A stretch of DNA of 55,024 bases from Zipacnadum sp036504235. GTDB taxonomy: Bacteria > Armatimonadota > Zipacnadia > Zipacnadales > Zipacnadaceae. Location: positions 1 to 55,024 of the forward strand of contig DASXVN010000074.1 of assembly GCA_036504235.1 (NCBI GenBank), in the 5' to 3' direction. Under the pieces are notes generated by a model, which worked only from the letters and a program-made list of their open reading frames with translations, was not told where the DNA came from and did no database searches. Positions 34,369-43,583 of the stretch are shown piece by piece (the stretch's first letter is position 1; each line of letters opens with the position of its first letter). The position numbers were made by a program, and so were the translations under genes.

Positions 34369-35013
34369 TCAGGCTTCCGGCGGGGCGACAAACCGCCGCC
34401 AGAACTCGGCCACTTGCGCCTCCGCCTGCTCAAGGTCGCCGGAGTTGTCCAGGACGAAGTCGGCCGGCTCCGCGCCCAGGCCGAGGCGCTCGTGCAGCGC
34501 CAGGCGGCCCTGGGCCTCCGCGGCGGTGAGACCGTCTCGCTCCTGCAGCCGGAGGGCGCGCACCGCGGCCGGGGCCTGCACCGACAGTACCACGTCAAAG
34601 AGGTCCTCCGGGGCCAGTTGCCCCAGGAGCGCCCCCTCCACGGCCAGCGCCGGGGCGGTCGGCGCACGGCGAAACGCGGCTACCGCCTCGCGGAGCCGCG
34701 CTAACATCGCCGGGTGAACAATCGCATTCAGGGCGTGGCGGGCGTCATCGTCGGCGAAAACCAGCCGGCCGAGAGCAGCCCGATGGAGGGTGCCATCCGG
34801 GAACAGGTACGCGTCCCCGAAATGGGCGCGTACCTGCTGGAACTGCGGCGTGCCCGGCCGCAGTAATTCCCGGGAATAGCTATCGAAATCCAAAGTCGCG
34901 GCGCCGTGGCGTTCCAGCGCCTGCCGAACCAGCGACTTTCCCGCCCCGAAGGGCCCGATCAGGGCCACGACCGGCGGTCGGGAAAGCGGCCGGCGCCGCT
35001 CCTTTGGGTTCAC
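34369..35013 (-). CDS. coaE: Dephospho-CoA kinase
   Basis: 214 residues. It phosphorylates the 3' hydroxyl of dephospho-CoA, the last step of coenzyme A synthesis. The P-loop is GPFGAGKS (20-27), followed by LDFDSYSRELL, VHPAMLARL and a C-terminal FVLDNSGDLEQAE, all in CoaE order. The GTG start overlaps the rpsA stop. polA, rpsA and coaE in a row is a common order in bacteria. Confidence 0.88.
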   Translation of the reverse strand: MNPKERRRPLSRPPVVALIGPFGAGKSLVRQALERHGAATLDFDSYSRELLRPGTPQFQQVRAHFGDAYLFPDGTLHRAALGRLVFADDDARHALNAIVHPAMLARLREAVAAFRRAPTAPALAVEGALLGQLAPEDLFDVVLSVQAPAAVRALRLQERDGLTAAEAQGRLALHERLGLGAEPADFVLDNSGDLEQAEAQVAEFWRRFVAPPEA

Positions 35014-36560
35014 TTCTTCTCGGCCGGTTTCTCGTCGGCCGCCGGGGCCTCAGCGACCGGCTCCTCTTCGGCTTCGACGACCTCGGCAGCTTCCTCAGCT
35101 ACCGGAGCCGCGCACTCCAACTCCGCGAGCTCTTCGGCCTGCTCTTCGGCGGCCAGCAGCTCTACCTCAGGCTCAACAGCGGCCTCCTCGGGGACCTCGA
35201 CAGCCGCTGCGACTTCGACTTGCGCCTCCGGCTCCACGGCCAGGTCCTCGGCAACCGCGGCTTCCTCGACAGCCGGGGCGGCGGCGGCTTCCGGCTCTTC
35301 GGCTTCCGCGGGGCGGCCTTCGATGGCGGCCTTGGCGTCGCGCAGGATCGAGCCGAACTGCTCGCCCAGATTGATTCCCGAGCCGGTGTCGGCGCTGGCC
35401 TGGTACGTCTTCACCTCGTCGCGGCGTCGCTGGGCCACGGCGGTGGCCAGACTCAGCGTCATCTTGTGGGCCTGCGGCTGCAGGTCAATGACGCGCGCGT
35501 CGAGCTTCTGGCCAACCTTGATGGCCTCGTCGGGGCGCTTGATGCGCTGGTCCGAGATCTCCCGCAGGGGCACGAAGCCCTCCAGGTCCACGTCCAGCGG
35601 CCGGGCAAAGGCGCCGGTCGAGACGAGCCGGGTGATCTCCACCGGAACGATCTGGCCCTCGGTGAAGCGGCCGGCCAGCTCCTTCCAGGGATCAGGCAGA
35701 ATCTCGCGACGGCTCAGGGAGATGCGCTCGCCCTCGTTCTCAATGGCGAGAACTACGACGCGCACAATGTCGTTCTTCTTGAGCACTTCCGAGGGATGGT
35801 TCACGTGATGCCAGGCCAGCTCGGATACGTGCAGCAGGCCGTCCACGCCGCCCAGGTCAATGAAAGCGCCGTAGTTGGTCAGGGATACCACGCGACCTTC
35901 GCAGACCGCGCCCTCGTAGAGACGGGCCATGGTCTTGTCGCGGCGCGCCACGCGCTCCTCTTCGAGCGCGGCCTTGTGGGAGAGGATGACCTTGTTGCCG
36001 CGGCGGTCAATCTCCATGATTTTGAGGGGCAGGGTGCGCCCGACAAACCGGTCCAGATGCCGCACGTCGCGGACTACGACCTGGGAGGCCGGCACAAAGC
36101 CCGGTAGCCCCACGTTGATCCGCAGGCCGCCGCGCACGCGCTCGGTGACCATGCCCATGACCGTCTCGCCGGCCTCGTGGGCCTTGTATAGCTCGCCCCA
36201 GGCGCGCTCGTAATCGGCGCGGCGCTTGGAGGCGCGAATCCGCTCGTTCTTCTCGTCAACGTTGACGACCGCCACCTGAATGACGTCGCCCACCGCCGGC
36301 AGCTCTTCGTCGGTCGTGAACTCCGAGCGAGGGACGAAGCCCTCATACTTGGTGCCCAAGTCCAGCACGACCGCCTGATCCTGAATCTCCACGACGGTCG
36401 CGTCGACCAACTCGCCGCGGTCTACGGCCTTCGGGGCCGCCGCGTCCAAGTCGGCCCAGTCCATCGGCTCCAGGTCCATCTCGTCCTCGCCCAGTTCCTC
36501 GCCCGGCACTTCGCTGTCTTCCGCCTCGTAGAGGTCGTCGTTCTTCTCGTTGTCGTCCAT
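35010..36560 (-). CDS. rpsA: S1 RNA-binding domain protein, ribosomal protein S1-like
   Basis: 516 residues from the ATG at 36560 (AAGGAG upstream). An acidic N-terminus (about 1-40) is followed by four S1 domains starting near residues 53, 140, 225 and 310 (for example GRVVSLTNYGAFIDLGGVDG). The C-terminal 130 residues are Ala/Glu rich and probably disordered. S1 helps mRNA bind the 30S ribosome; four-domain forms are typical outside Proteobacteria. It could be a general S1-domain protein rather than a stable ribosomal one. Confidence 0.87.
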   Translation of the reverse strand: MDDNEKNDDLYEAEDSEVPGEELGEDEMDLEPMDWADLDAAAPKAVDRGELVDATVVEIQDQAVVLDLGTKYEGFVPRSEFTTDEELPAVGDVIQVAVVNVDEKNERIRASKRRADYERAWGELYKAHEAGETVMGMVTERVRGGLRINVGLPGFVPASQVVVRDVRHLDRFVGRTLPLKIMEIDRRGNKVILSHKAALEEERVARRDKTMARLYEGAVCEGRVVSLTNYGAFIDLGGVDGLLHVSELAWHHVNHPSEVLKKNDIVRVVVLAIENEGERISLSRREILPDPWKELAGRFTEGQIVPVEITRLVSTGAFARPLDVDLEGFVPLREISDQRIKRPDEAIKVGQKLDARVIDLQPQAHKMTLSLATAVAQRRRDEVKTYQASADTGSGINLGEQFGSILRDAKAAIEGRPAEAEEPEAAAAPAVEEAAVAEDLAVEPEAQVEVAAAVEVPEEAAVEPEVELLAAEEQAEELAELECAAPVAEEAAEVVEAEEEPVAEAPAADEKPAEKK

Positions 36561-36632
36561 TTCAGAGACTCCTTTTCGCGTAGTCGGGGGGGTCACCTAC
36601 ATGACATTTCCCAAGTCGTTCGCTTCTGCGAC

Positions 36633-39266
36633 CTAGTGTCGCAGCTCGTTCATGTCACGCCAGTTTGGTCCCACTTTCAAGTCCACCACCAATGGCACAC
36701 ATAGCTTCTCCGCCGACTCCATAATCTCCTTCACCCGGAAGGCTACAGAGTCTAGTTCCGTTTTCCGCACCGAAAACAGCAATTCGTCGTGCACCTGCAG
36801 GAGCAACTCGGTCTCCGGCGACTCGCGGTCCAGGAACGCGGCCACCCGGACCATGGCGATCTTCATGATCTCCGCCGCCGAGCCCTGCAGGGGGCTGTTG
36901 GCCGCCGCCCGCTGCGCGTACGCCTTGATCCCCCCGTGCCCGCTGCGCAGCTCCGGCAGGTAGCGCCGGCGTCCGGTCAGGGTCTCCACAAAGCCCTCGT
37001 TCTCCGCCTCCTGCACCACCTGGTCGAGGTACTGCTTGACCCCGGCCAGCCGCTCAAAATAGGCGTGGATGAAGTGCTCGGCCTCGGCGCGCGACACCCC
37101 AATCTGCCGGGCTAGCGCTCCCGGGCCCTGGCCGTAGATCACCGCGAAGTTCACCGTCTTCGCTATCCGACGATTCTGCGCCGTAACTTCCTCAGGGGAA
37201 AGGCCAAAAATCACCGCCGCGGTGGCCCGATGCACGTCCTCCGCGCGCTGGAAAGCCTCACACAGACTGGGTACACGCGAGAAATGCGCCAGCAGTCGCA
37301 GCTCGATCTGCGAGTAATCCGCCGACAGCAGCACCCGATCCGGCGCGCCGGAGACGAAAGCAGCGCGGATTTCCCGCCCTAACTCCGTGCGCACGGGAAT
37401 ATTCTGCAGGTTCGGGTTGCGACTGGAAAGCCGGCCGGTGGCGGTGACGGTCTGCTCCAGGGTGGTGTGGATGCGGCCGGTCAGCGGGTTGATCTGCGCC
37501 AGCAGCCCCTTGACGTAGGTGGAGCGCAGCTTGGCGTACTCGCGGTACTGGAGGATCAAGCGCACGATCTCGTGCTCCTCGGCCAGGTCGTCGAGGATCT
37601 CCGCGCCGGTGCTCCACCCGGTCTTGGTCTGCTTGCCGCCGGGGAGTTGCAGCTTGGCGAAGAGCACGTCGCCCACCTGGGCGGGCGAGTCCGGGTTGAA
37701 CTCGGTCCCGGCCAGCTCGTACATCCGCCCGGCCAGGTCGGCCAACTCGCGGGCAAAGGCCTCGTCCAGCCGCCGCAGGACCGCGCTGTCCAGCGCCAGC
37801 CCCACCGCCTCCATGTCCGCCAGCACCCGAGCCAGCGGCATCTCCACCTTCTCGAACAGGGGCTCCAGGCTGAGCGTCCGCAGCTCCTCCCGCAGCCGCT
37901 CCTCCAGCGCGGGCAGGTGCGTGACCTCCGCCAGCGCGCGCTGCTCGTGCTCGCCGCGAGGGGGCAGACTGACGCCGAGATACTGCGACAGCAGGGCGTC
38001 CATGCTGTGGTCCTTGCGGTGGGAGGCCAGCACGTAATCGGCGATTCCGGGGTCAAACTGGTAGCCGGCCAGGGGCAGGTCCTGCAGGCGCAGGGCGCGG
38101 TCCAGCAGCTTGAGGTCCACGCCGCGCTTGCCCAGATCAGGGTCGGTCAGCGCCGCCGCCACCTCCCCGGTCAGCGAGGCGGTCGCCGCCTCGGGAAACA
38201 GGGTGTCGCCGCCAGCCTTGACCAGCGGAAGGTACGTGGCGGAATCCGCATCGGCGGCCACCGCCAGCCCGACCAGCTCACTGCCCTCCCAGGCCCCGGC
38301 GAGGAACATATGCCCCTGCGCGCGGGCCTTCCGCAGCGTCTGCCCCACCTCCGCCCCCGCGATCTCCGGCGCGGGCTCCGCGGGGGCGGAGATCTTCTCT
38401 AGCCGCTGCCAGAGCTTGCCGAACTCCAGGCTCAGCAGCAGCGGCCGCAGCCGATCGCGGTCGAAACCGTGGAAGGCGAACTGCTCGGGGTCAAAGGTAA
38501 TCGGCACCCCGGCCGGTTCCAGCGTCGCCAGTTGCTTGGAAAGCAGCGCCTGCTCCGGCTGGGCGGCCAGCGCCGTGCGGGCCCGGGGCGGGGTGACCTC
38601 GTCCAGGTGCGCCAGCAGGTTCTCCACGTTGTCCCACTGCTGGAGCAGCGCCAGCGCGGTCTGCTTGCCGATGCCCTTCACGCCGGGGATATTGTCGCTG
38701 GTGTCGCCCGCCAGGCCCTTGAAGTCGGCTATCTGGTCGGGGCGCAGGCCATACTCGGCCAGCACCTGGGCGCGGTCGTAGGTGCGGGTGTCGGCGACCC
38801 CGCGGATGGTGGCCAGGACCGAGACATGGTCGTCCACAAGCTGCACCATATCGCGGTCGCCGGTGACCACCAGGACCTCGTAGCCCTGCGCGGCCCCCTG
38901 CGCGGCCAGCCCGGCCAGCAGATCGTCCGCCTCCCAGCCGGATATCTCGGCCTGCTCCAGGCCCAGGGCGGAGACCATCTCGCGGGCCAGGCTGAACTGG
39001 GGGACCAGCGCCTCGTCCGGCTCGCGGCGGGTGGCCTTGTACTCGGTATAGGCCAGGTGGCGATGCGTCGGGCCGGGGGCGTCAAAAGCCACCAGCGCGG
39101 CCTCCGGGGGGTGCTGCTCCAGGAGGGAAACCAGCATGGTAGCCAGCCCGTAGACGGCATTGGTGGGCCGCCCGTCGGAGGTCATCAGCGGGGGCAGGGC
39201 GTGAAAAGCCCGGTGGAGCAGGCTATTGCCGTCCACCAGCAGCAGGCGCGGGCGCTCCTCAGCCAC
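36633..39266 (-). CDS. polA: DNA polymerase I without an active proofreading site
   Basis: 877 residues from a GTG at 39266 with GAGGAGGG upstream. The 5' nuclease domain (1-290) has LLVDGNSLLHRAFHALPP and GVKGIGKQTA. The polymerase domain has motif A DYSQIELRLLAHFS (about 648), motif B RRIAKTVNFAVIYGQG and motif C QVHDELLFS (about 825). In the 3'-5' exonuclease region the expected DxE motif is absent (AGAWEGSELVGLA near 318), so proofreading is probably lost, as in Thermus and Bacillus enzymes. It fills gaps and removes RNA primers. Confidence 0.95.
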   Translation of the reverse strand: MAEERPRLLLVDGNSLLHRAFHALPPLMTSDGRPTNAVYGLATMLVSLLEQHPPEAALVAFDAPGPTHRHLAYTEYKATRREPDEALVPQFSLAREMVSALGLEQAEISGWEADDLLAGLAAQGAAQGYEVLVVTGDRDMVQLVDDHVSVLATIRGVADTRTYDRAQVLAEYGLRPDQIADFKGLAGDTSDNIPGVKGIGKQTALALLQQWDNVENLLAHLDEVTPPRARTALAAQPEQALLSKQLATLEPAGVPITFDPEQFAFHGFDRDRLRPLLLSLEFGKLWQRLEKISAPAEPAPEIAGAEVGQTLRKARAQGHMFLAGAWEGSELVGLAVAADADSATYLPLVKAGGDTLFPEAATASLTGEVAAALTDPDLGKRGVDLKLLDRALRLQDLPLAGYQFDPGIADYVLASHRKDHSMDALLSQYLGVSLPPRGEHEQRALAEVTHLPALEERLREELRTLSLEPLFEKVEMPLARVLADMEAVGLALDSAVLRRLDEAFARELADLAGRMYELAGTEFNPDSPAQVGDVLFAKLQLPGGKQTKTGWSTGAEILDDLAEEHEIVRLILQYREYAKLRSTYVKGLLAQINPLTGRIHTTLEQTVTATGRLSSRNPNLQNIPVRTELGREIRAAFVSGAPDRVLLSADYSQIELRLLAHFSRVPSLCEAFQRAEDVHRATAAVIFGLSPEEVTAQNRRIAKTVNFAVIYGQGPGALARQIGVSRAEAEHFIHAYFERLAGVKQYLDQVVQEAENEGFVETLTGRRRYLPELRSGHGGIKAYAQRAAANSPLQGSAAEIMKIAMVRVAAFLDRESPETELLLQVHDELLFSVRKTELDSVAFRVKEIMESAEKLCVPLVVDLKVGPNWRDMNELRH

Positions 39267-39278
39267 CGGAAGCCCTCC

Positions 39279-40340
39279 TCAACGCTGCTCCCCGACGGCC
39301 GGCGACATGAGCCATTCCGCCCGCGGGTAAAATTGGTAGCCCCCGGCCGCCGGAGGCGCGGGCAGCGGCATCTGGGTTAGTCCGCCCAGACGGCTGGAGG
39401 CCGCCAGCAGTGCGCCCAGACCCACGGGCCGCCCCATCTGGCGCAGCTTGGGCTTGCCCTTGACGCCCGCCAGCTGCGCCGCCAGGTCCGCGGCGTCATA
39501 GAGATTGCCCAGCTTATCCACCAAACCCAGCGGCAAGGCCTGCGCGCCGGTCCAAACGCGGCCGTCGGCCAGCGCCTTGACCTTGGCGGGGTCCATCTTC
39601 CGGCCCTTGGCCACATCGGCCACGAACTGGCGGTAGGTGTCCTGCAGCATCCCGTTGAGGTACTCGCGCTCGTCGGGCCGCATGGGGCGCAGCGGCGAGC
39701 CGGTGTCCTTGTACTTGCCGGTGGTCAGGGACTCGCCCTCCACCCCGTATTTCTGCATCAAACCGTAGTAGCGCATCATCTCCATGACCACGCCGATGCT
39801 GCCGGTGAGGGTGGCGGGGTTAGCGACGATCTTGCGCGAGGAAGAAGCGATGTAGTAGGCGCCGGAGGCGGCCACGTCGCCCATCGCGGCAATGACCGGC
39901 TTTTTCAGGTCCAGGCGGCGCACCTCTTCGGCGATGGCCTGGGAGGCGGCTGCGGAACCGCCGGGGCTGTTGATATTTAGCACGACGGCCTTGATCCCGT
40001 CGTCCTCGCCGGCCTCGCGGAGCTGCTCCATGATGGGCTGCGAGGCGCCGCCCTCGGCGAACAGACCTCCGCCGCCGGTGTGGATGACGCCGTCCACGTC
40101 AATGACGGCGATGTTGCCGGAGCGATCCAGACCGCTGCCGCCGAAAATGGCGCCAAAGGAGAGCGCCACGAGCACCAGACCGCCGACGACAGCCAACAGC
40201 AGGCAGCCGATACCGGCCCCGGCCCAAGAGGAGCGGCGGCGCGCCGGAGCGGGCGCCGAGATTACCGGCGCCGGGGCCGGCGGGGGAGTCGGGGGCGGCG
40301 GCGGCGGTTGGGGACTACCAGGCGGCTGGGTATCGAGCAT
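39279..40340 (-). CDS. sppA: Signal peptide peptidase SppA, short form
   Basis: 353 residues from the ATG at 40340 (TGGAGGAA upstream); a longer frame has no start signal. A Pro-rich cytoplasmic N-terminus (1-35) precedes a membrane helix (about 41-66). The S49 protease core follows with NSPGGSAAAS, the nucleophile Ser159 in DVAASGAYYIAS, and the base Lys in TTGKYKDTGSP (209 or 211). Short SppA proteins form rings at the membrane and degrade released signal peptides. It precedes polA by 12 bases. Confidence 0.9.
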   Translation of the reverse strand: MLDTQPPGSPQPPPPPPTPPPAPAPVISAPAPARRRSSWAGAGIGCLLLAVVGGLVLVALSFGAIFGGSGLDRSGNIAVIDVDGVIHTGGGGLFAEGGASQPIMEQLREAGEDDGIKAVVLNINSPGGSAAASQAIAEEVRRLDLKKPVIAAMGDVAASGAYYIASSSRKIVANPATLTGSIGVVMEMMRYYGLMQKYGVEGESLTTGKYKDTGSPLRPMRPDEREYLNGMLQDTYRQFVADVAKGRKMDPAKVKALADGRVWTGAQALPLGLVDKLGNLYDAADLAAQLAGVKGKPKLRQMGRPVGLGALLAASSRLGGLTQMPLPAPPAAGGYQFYPRAEWLMSPAVGEQR

Positions 40341-40728
40341 CGGCGACGATTCCTCCAGGCAAACAGAGATGACCGGCCGCAAGGGCGCGAGAGCGCAATA
40401 ACTCCTCTTGGGACGCACCGGAGGTACCGTCGGTGCGATGCGCGCCGGTGGTCAGGGTCTCAGTTCCCCTCGGGCCGGGCGATTTCCTCTGCGCTCGCGA
40501 CCCCCGGACGCACGGTGCAGGGGGGAAACGCCCTTTCCGCCCACTGAGACAGGAATCCCGCTAGCCGGCCAGCGGGGGGCCCTGCTCCGCGCGGAACTGG
40601 GTAGAATGCAGCGTTGCCGCATGTACTGGTCCGCGCGAAATCGCGGGCTTCGAGGGGATCACCCAGGGTCTATGTGGATGACGCCGACGCTCGGAACAAG
40701 CAAGAAGAGAAACAAACGGCTGCTCAGC
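40341..40728. other. Intergenic gap upstream of sppA
   Basis: 388 bases between sppA and the ankyrin-like gene. A small hairpin GCACCG / CGGTGC lies at about 40417-40438 upstream of sppA on its strand. No clear promoter, RNA or gene is seen. Confidence 0.5.
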
Positions 40729-40908
40729 ATGAGCGAACTGCATTCGGCCGCCATGGCTGGGGATGGCGCGAAGGTTCAAGCTCTGATCGAGAGCGGGGCC
40801 GACGTCAATGTGCGGGACGACAAGGGGCGCACGCCCCTGCGGGTGGCCGCGCTGTGCGGCCGCACCGAGGTGTGGCTCCTGTTGCTGCGCAAGGGCGGGC
40901 GCGAGTAG
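40729..40908 (+). CDS. Short ankyrin-repeat protein
   Basis: 59 residues from the ATG at 40729, made of about one and a half ankyrin repeats: ELHSAAMAGDGAKVQALIES, GADVNVRDDKGRTPLRVAAL, then CGRTEVWLLLLRKG. The motif is a clear match, but a stable ankyrin fold normally needs more repeats, so this may be a remnant or bind a partner. No strong ribosome binding site; an earlier in-frame start at about 40675 would add 18 residues. Not linked to a known operon. Confidence 0.6.
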   Translation: MSELHSAAMAGDGAKVQALIESGADVNVRDDKGRTPLRVAALCGRTEVWLLLLRKGGRE

Positions 40909-40960
40909 GGAATTCCCGGTTCGCGGAGCGAGTGGAGGCGGAGAGTCACGGGGGGAAGGA

Positions 40961-41047
40961 TGGTGCCGGAGGCCGGATTCGAACCGGCACGAGGGTTAAC
41001 CTCGGCAGATTTTGAGTCTGCTGCGTCTGCCATTCCGCCACTCCGGC
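40961..41047 (-). tRNA. tRNA-Leu, anticodon CAA
   Basis: A class II tRNA with acceptor stem GCCGGAG / CTCCGGC, three-pair D stem, anticodon stem GCAGA / TCTGC around loop CTCAAAA (anticodon CAA, reading UUG), a long variable arm with stem CGAGG / CCTCG, and a T arm GCCGG-TTCGAAT-CCGGC. The CCA end is encoded. No defect is visible. Confidence 0.96.
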
Positions 41048-41128
41048 ACACCATTCGCGGCACGAGAGAAGCTATCACACGAGGCCCGGCGGTGTCAAGG
41101 GGAAAGGCCGAGTTTACCCCTATTCCTT

Positions 41129-41153
41129 CGGTTCGATCCCGGCCTCCGGCACC
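41129..41153 (+). repeat. Inverted fragment of the tRNA-Leu 3' end
   Basis: 25 bases matching the 3' end of the nearby tRNA-Leu (T arm and acceptor, up to CACC) at 23 positions, but on the opposite strand. The rest of a tRNA is missing: no matching acceptor 5' strand and a broken T stem. It may be an att remnant of an integrated element or a decayed tRNA. Confidence 0.6.
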
Positions 41154-41827
41154 CTCCTCGGTAGTTAAGTAGCGCCCACTTCCCAATAGTAAAGGTGCCC
41201 CAACGACACCCTACTGTACCCACTCTCCCCCTGGCTGTCAAACTCCAACCGCATAAGACTTTTCCAACTGTGCGGGTCGGCTTACGGGCCCTCGAAGCAC
41301 CCTTAGGTACAATCACAATCCAGCGGGTACGGCCACATGTCCCGGACCATCTTCTCCGTTACCTGGGTGGCTTTGCCCTTCTCCACCGCCTTCCAGGAGA
41401 TCACCCAGTTCCGGACAGATCACCGGGGGACCACGATCGTCATAGGTAACGAGACGAAAGTCAGCCGTCCCTCGGTATCTTGGTGTTTGGGCCGGGGCAG
41501 TGACCGCACCTTCGCTCAACCGCCGTTACTCATCTGCGCCGGCGAGGGGCAGCCTCGGCCACCTCCATCTAATCATTGTCCTACCTCTCTGGAGATGATC
41601 AGAAGGCGCGCTACAGCAGTGGATAATGGCGCTTTCGGGACCAGCAGGAAGTACCCTCCCCCTGTTCACCACGATGAAGCAGCTCGCTACTGGCTCTGTG
41701 TGGCTCTGCAAGACAGTTCTTCGGGAAAGATGAGGAGCAACCCGTAAGTAGCAGCCAACGCGTTACAAGACCGGGGAGTGGCGGGAACGTGATCTGCTCT
41801 GTCTCTCCCCGGTGGCGCATGTTCGTG

Positions 41828-41836
41828 TGCTATACT
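41828..41836 (+). promoter_or_regulatory. Extended -10 promoter for the primase-like gene
   Basis: TGCTATACT: TGn extension and TATACT (41831-41836), about 38 bases before the GTG at 41874. The -35 region is poor. Confidence 0.45.
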
Positions 41837-41873
41837 GTGCTTCTGTCTTGCCGCGCCGAGATCGGTCATTCGG

Positions 41874-43271
41874 GTGGCGATTTGTCCAGCAGCGGAAGAG
41901 GAGCGACCAGACTTGCCACCGCAAAAACCATTGGACATTCAAGCGACCCCAAGCAGCCCCCCTACCCAACTCTCCAGGATGGCTACTGCCCTCAATCTCG
42001 CTGACCGGGGCTACCATGTCATTCCGCTCCACAACGTTGGGTCGAGTGGCGTTTGCAGTTGCTCGAAACATGGAGGGTGCCAGTCTGCCGGCAAGCACCC
42101 CAGGACACGGAACGGCGAGCATGATGCTACTTGCAGCCAGAAAATGATCCGCGACTGGTGGAAGAAATGGCCCGCGGCCAACATCGGTATCGCCACTGGC
42201 CCGAGCGGATTGGTTGTTCTGGACTTGGACGTTCCTCGCGGTAGCACGAGCGCGGATGGGTTAAGGACCTGGAATGACCTGTGCCGTGATCGCGTCCTGT
42301 CGGTCAACACCGTAATGGTGCAGACTGGCAGCGGGGGGCGCCACTTGTACTTCCGCAGGCCGGCCGGTGTCTACATCCACCAGGATTCTCTGAAAGAGAG
42401 CCGTATGGGGGCAGGCATACACATCAAGGCAAGCACCGGCATGGTCGTCGCGGTCGGGTCGTCAACAAACAAGGGGACGTACTCCTGGGTAAAAGGACAC
42501 GATCCCGATACGGTGGCAATAGCCGATCTTCCGCCAGAGCTACTTCGGGAGCTCACCAAGCCACGTACTGCTGCTCAACCGAGAGCGAGTGCTCCTGGCG
42601 TTATCAGCGATGGAGAACGGAACGTCCGACTGGCTTCTGAGGCAGGGACCCTAGCGCACCAGTTCGTGAAGCGACTGGATGCGATAAACCAGGAGAAGTG
42701 CGAGGAACCCCTCGAATACGCAGAGGTTGAGGGGATTGCCACAAAGATACTGGATCGGGAGTTCTCAAAGCTCAGAGGAGCGAAGCTACCCAATGAACTG
42801 ATACGCGCCGAACTTACCTGGCAAGCAAAGGTAGTGTTCGCATTGAGGAGTTCTCACCTGCAGCAAGGGAAAGGAGCACCGTCGAAAGAGACCGTCCGGA
42901 AGGAACTGGGGATTGGTACCAACCAACTGCAAAGGTTCTGCCGGGAGCTTCAAGCGGCCGGCTGGTGGGACAGAGCGGAGGAAACACCGAAGCGCTCGTA
43001 CTTCATCCTGCCCCATGAACTGCTGTGTGATCCCGAGGTCCGCCCCCTGAGCAAGGCATTGGCCATGATCCTCGGCCAGTGTGGGGACAGCTATGGGAAA
43101 TCGATAATCTCCCAAGGGAGGATCTGCGAGCATCTGGGGGGTATCAGCCGCCAACAGGTCAACCATACAAAGGGGCTTGGACCTTACGTTGAGGTCCACG
43201 TCGCCCCGTACGATCCGAAGAAGCAAAGCAAGGCGGCGTGCAGCACCTATTGGCTCAGGAACCTCAACTGA
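41874..43271 (+). CDS. Primase-polymerase (Prim-Pol) domain protein
   Basis: 465 residues. The N-terminal half is a bifunctional primase/polymerase domain (PF09250 type, archaeo-eukaryotic primase fold). ALNLADRGYHVIPL opens the domain (about 39-52), then the zinc-like cluster CSCSKHGGCQSAGKHPR (Cys61, Cys63, Cys69, His75), NIGIATGPSGLVVLDLDVP with Asp117 and Asp119 as metal ligands, GSGGRHLYF (152-160) and GIHIKASTGMVVA. The C-terminal half looks like a winged helix (about 335-375); no helicase domain is present. Such proteins usually replicate plasmids or phages. The GTG at 41874 is 38 bases after a -10; an ATG at 41979 is an alternative start. Lower GC than the core genes suggests transfer. 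Confidence 0.75.
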   Translation: MAICPAAEEERPDLPPQKPLDIQATPSSPPTQLSRMATALNLADRGYHVIPLHNVGSSGVCSCSKHGGCQSAGKHPRTRNGEHDATCSQKMIRDWWKKWPAANIGIATGPSGLVVLDLDVPRGSTSADGLRTWNDLCRDRVLSVNTVMVQTGSGGRHLYFRRPAGVYIHQDSLKESRMGAGIHIKASTGMVVAVGSSTNKGTYSWVKGHDPDTVAIADLPPELLRELTKPRTAAQPRASAPGVISDGERNVRLASEAGTLAHQFVKRLDAINQEKCEEPLEYAEVEGIATKILDREFSKLRGAKLPNELIRAELTWQAKVVFALRSSHLQQGKGAPSKETVRKELGIGTNQLQRFCRELQAAGWWDRAEETPKRSYFILPHELLCDPEVRPLSKALAMILGQCGDSYGKSIISQGRICEHLGGISRQQVNHTKGLGPYVEVHVAPYDPKKQSKAACSTYWLRNLN

Positions 43272-43583
43272 GCTCTCCAACGCCCGAAGCGAGTGTCTGT
43301 CCCCGCACTACCCTTACTGGGGGGTATATCCCCCCTTACCGAGGGGCTTACCTAATCCAAGGCCCCTCCTCGCCTCTCTCATAGGGGTTAGGAGCTATAG
43401 AGCAACAGGGGGCTTTCTGTTCTCAGGCACAGATATGGGTACCCCCGGCCGGCCAAGCGGCGCCCTAGATATTGAGAGTAGTGGGATGGGCTCCCTACCC
43501 CCTCTCCTACCCCCCTTCATGCGCTCGCCTCTCCCCAGCCGATTCCTCCCAAGTCGCCCCAGCCGTTAACGAGGACCCCTGCC
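43272..43583. other. Gap between the primase-like gene and the CRISPR array
   Basis: 312 bases without a gene. A hairpin GGGGGG-TATAT-CCCCCC at 43319-43335 followed by TT could end the primase-like transcript. The rest is C-rich and featureless; no further repeat remnant is recognised before 43584. Confidence 0.5.

Larger units (their letters stand above)
41048..41873. other. Gene-poor stretch between tRNA-Leu and the primase-like gene
   Basis: 826 bases. It contains the inverted tRNA fragment at 41129-41153 and the extended -10 at 41828. A 136-codon open frame at 41337-41747 has no ribosome binding site, no recognisable domain and odd composition; I do not call it. The stretch looks like decayed or non-coding island sequence. 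Confidence 0.5.

Noticed and set aside
34369..40340. A mobile element or defence island among the minus-strand genes
   Set aside because: All genes are housekeeping (sppA, polA, rpsA, coaE) in an order common in bacteria.
40960..41172. Short open frames with phrases such as VPEAGFEPARG
   Set aside because: They are translations of the tRNA-Leu gene and its inverted fragment, a well-known source of false proteins.
41337..41747. A 136-codon open frame before the primase-like gene
   Set aside because: No start signal and no family resemblance; composition does not look protein-like.
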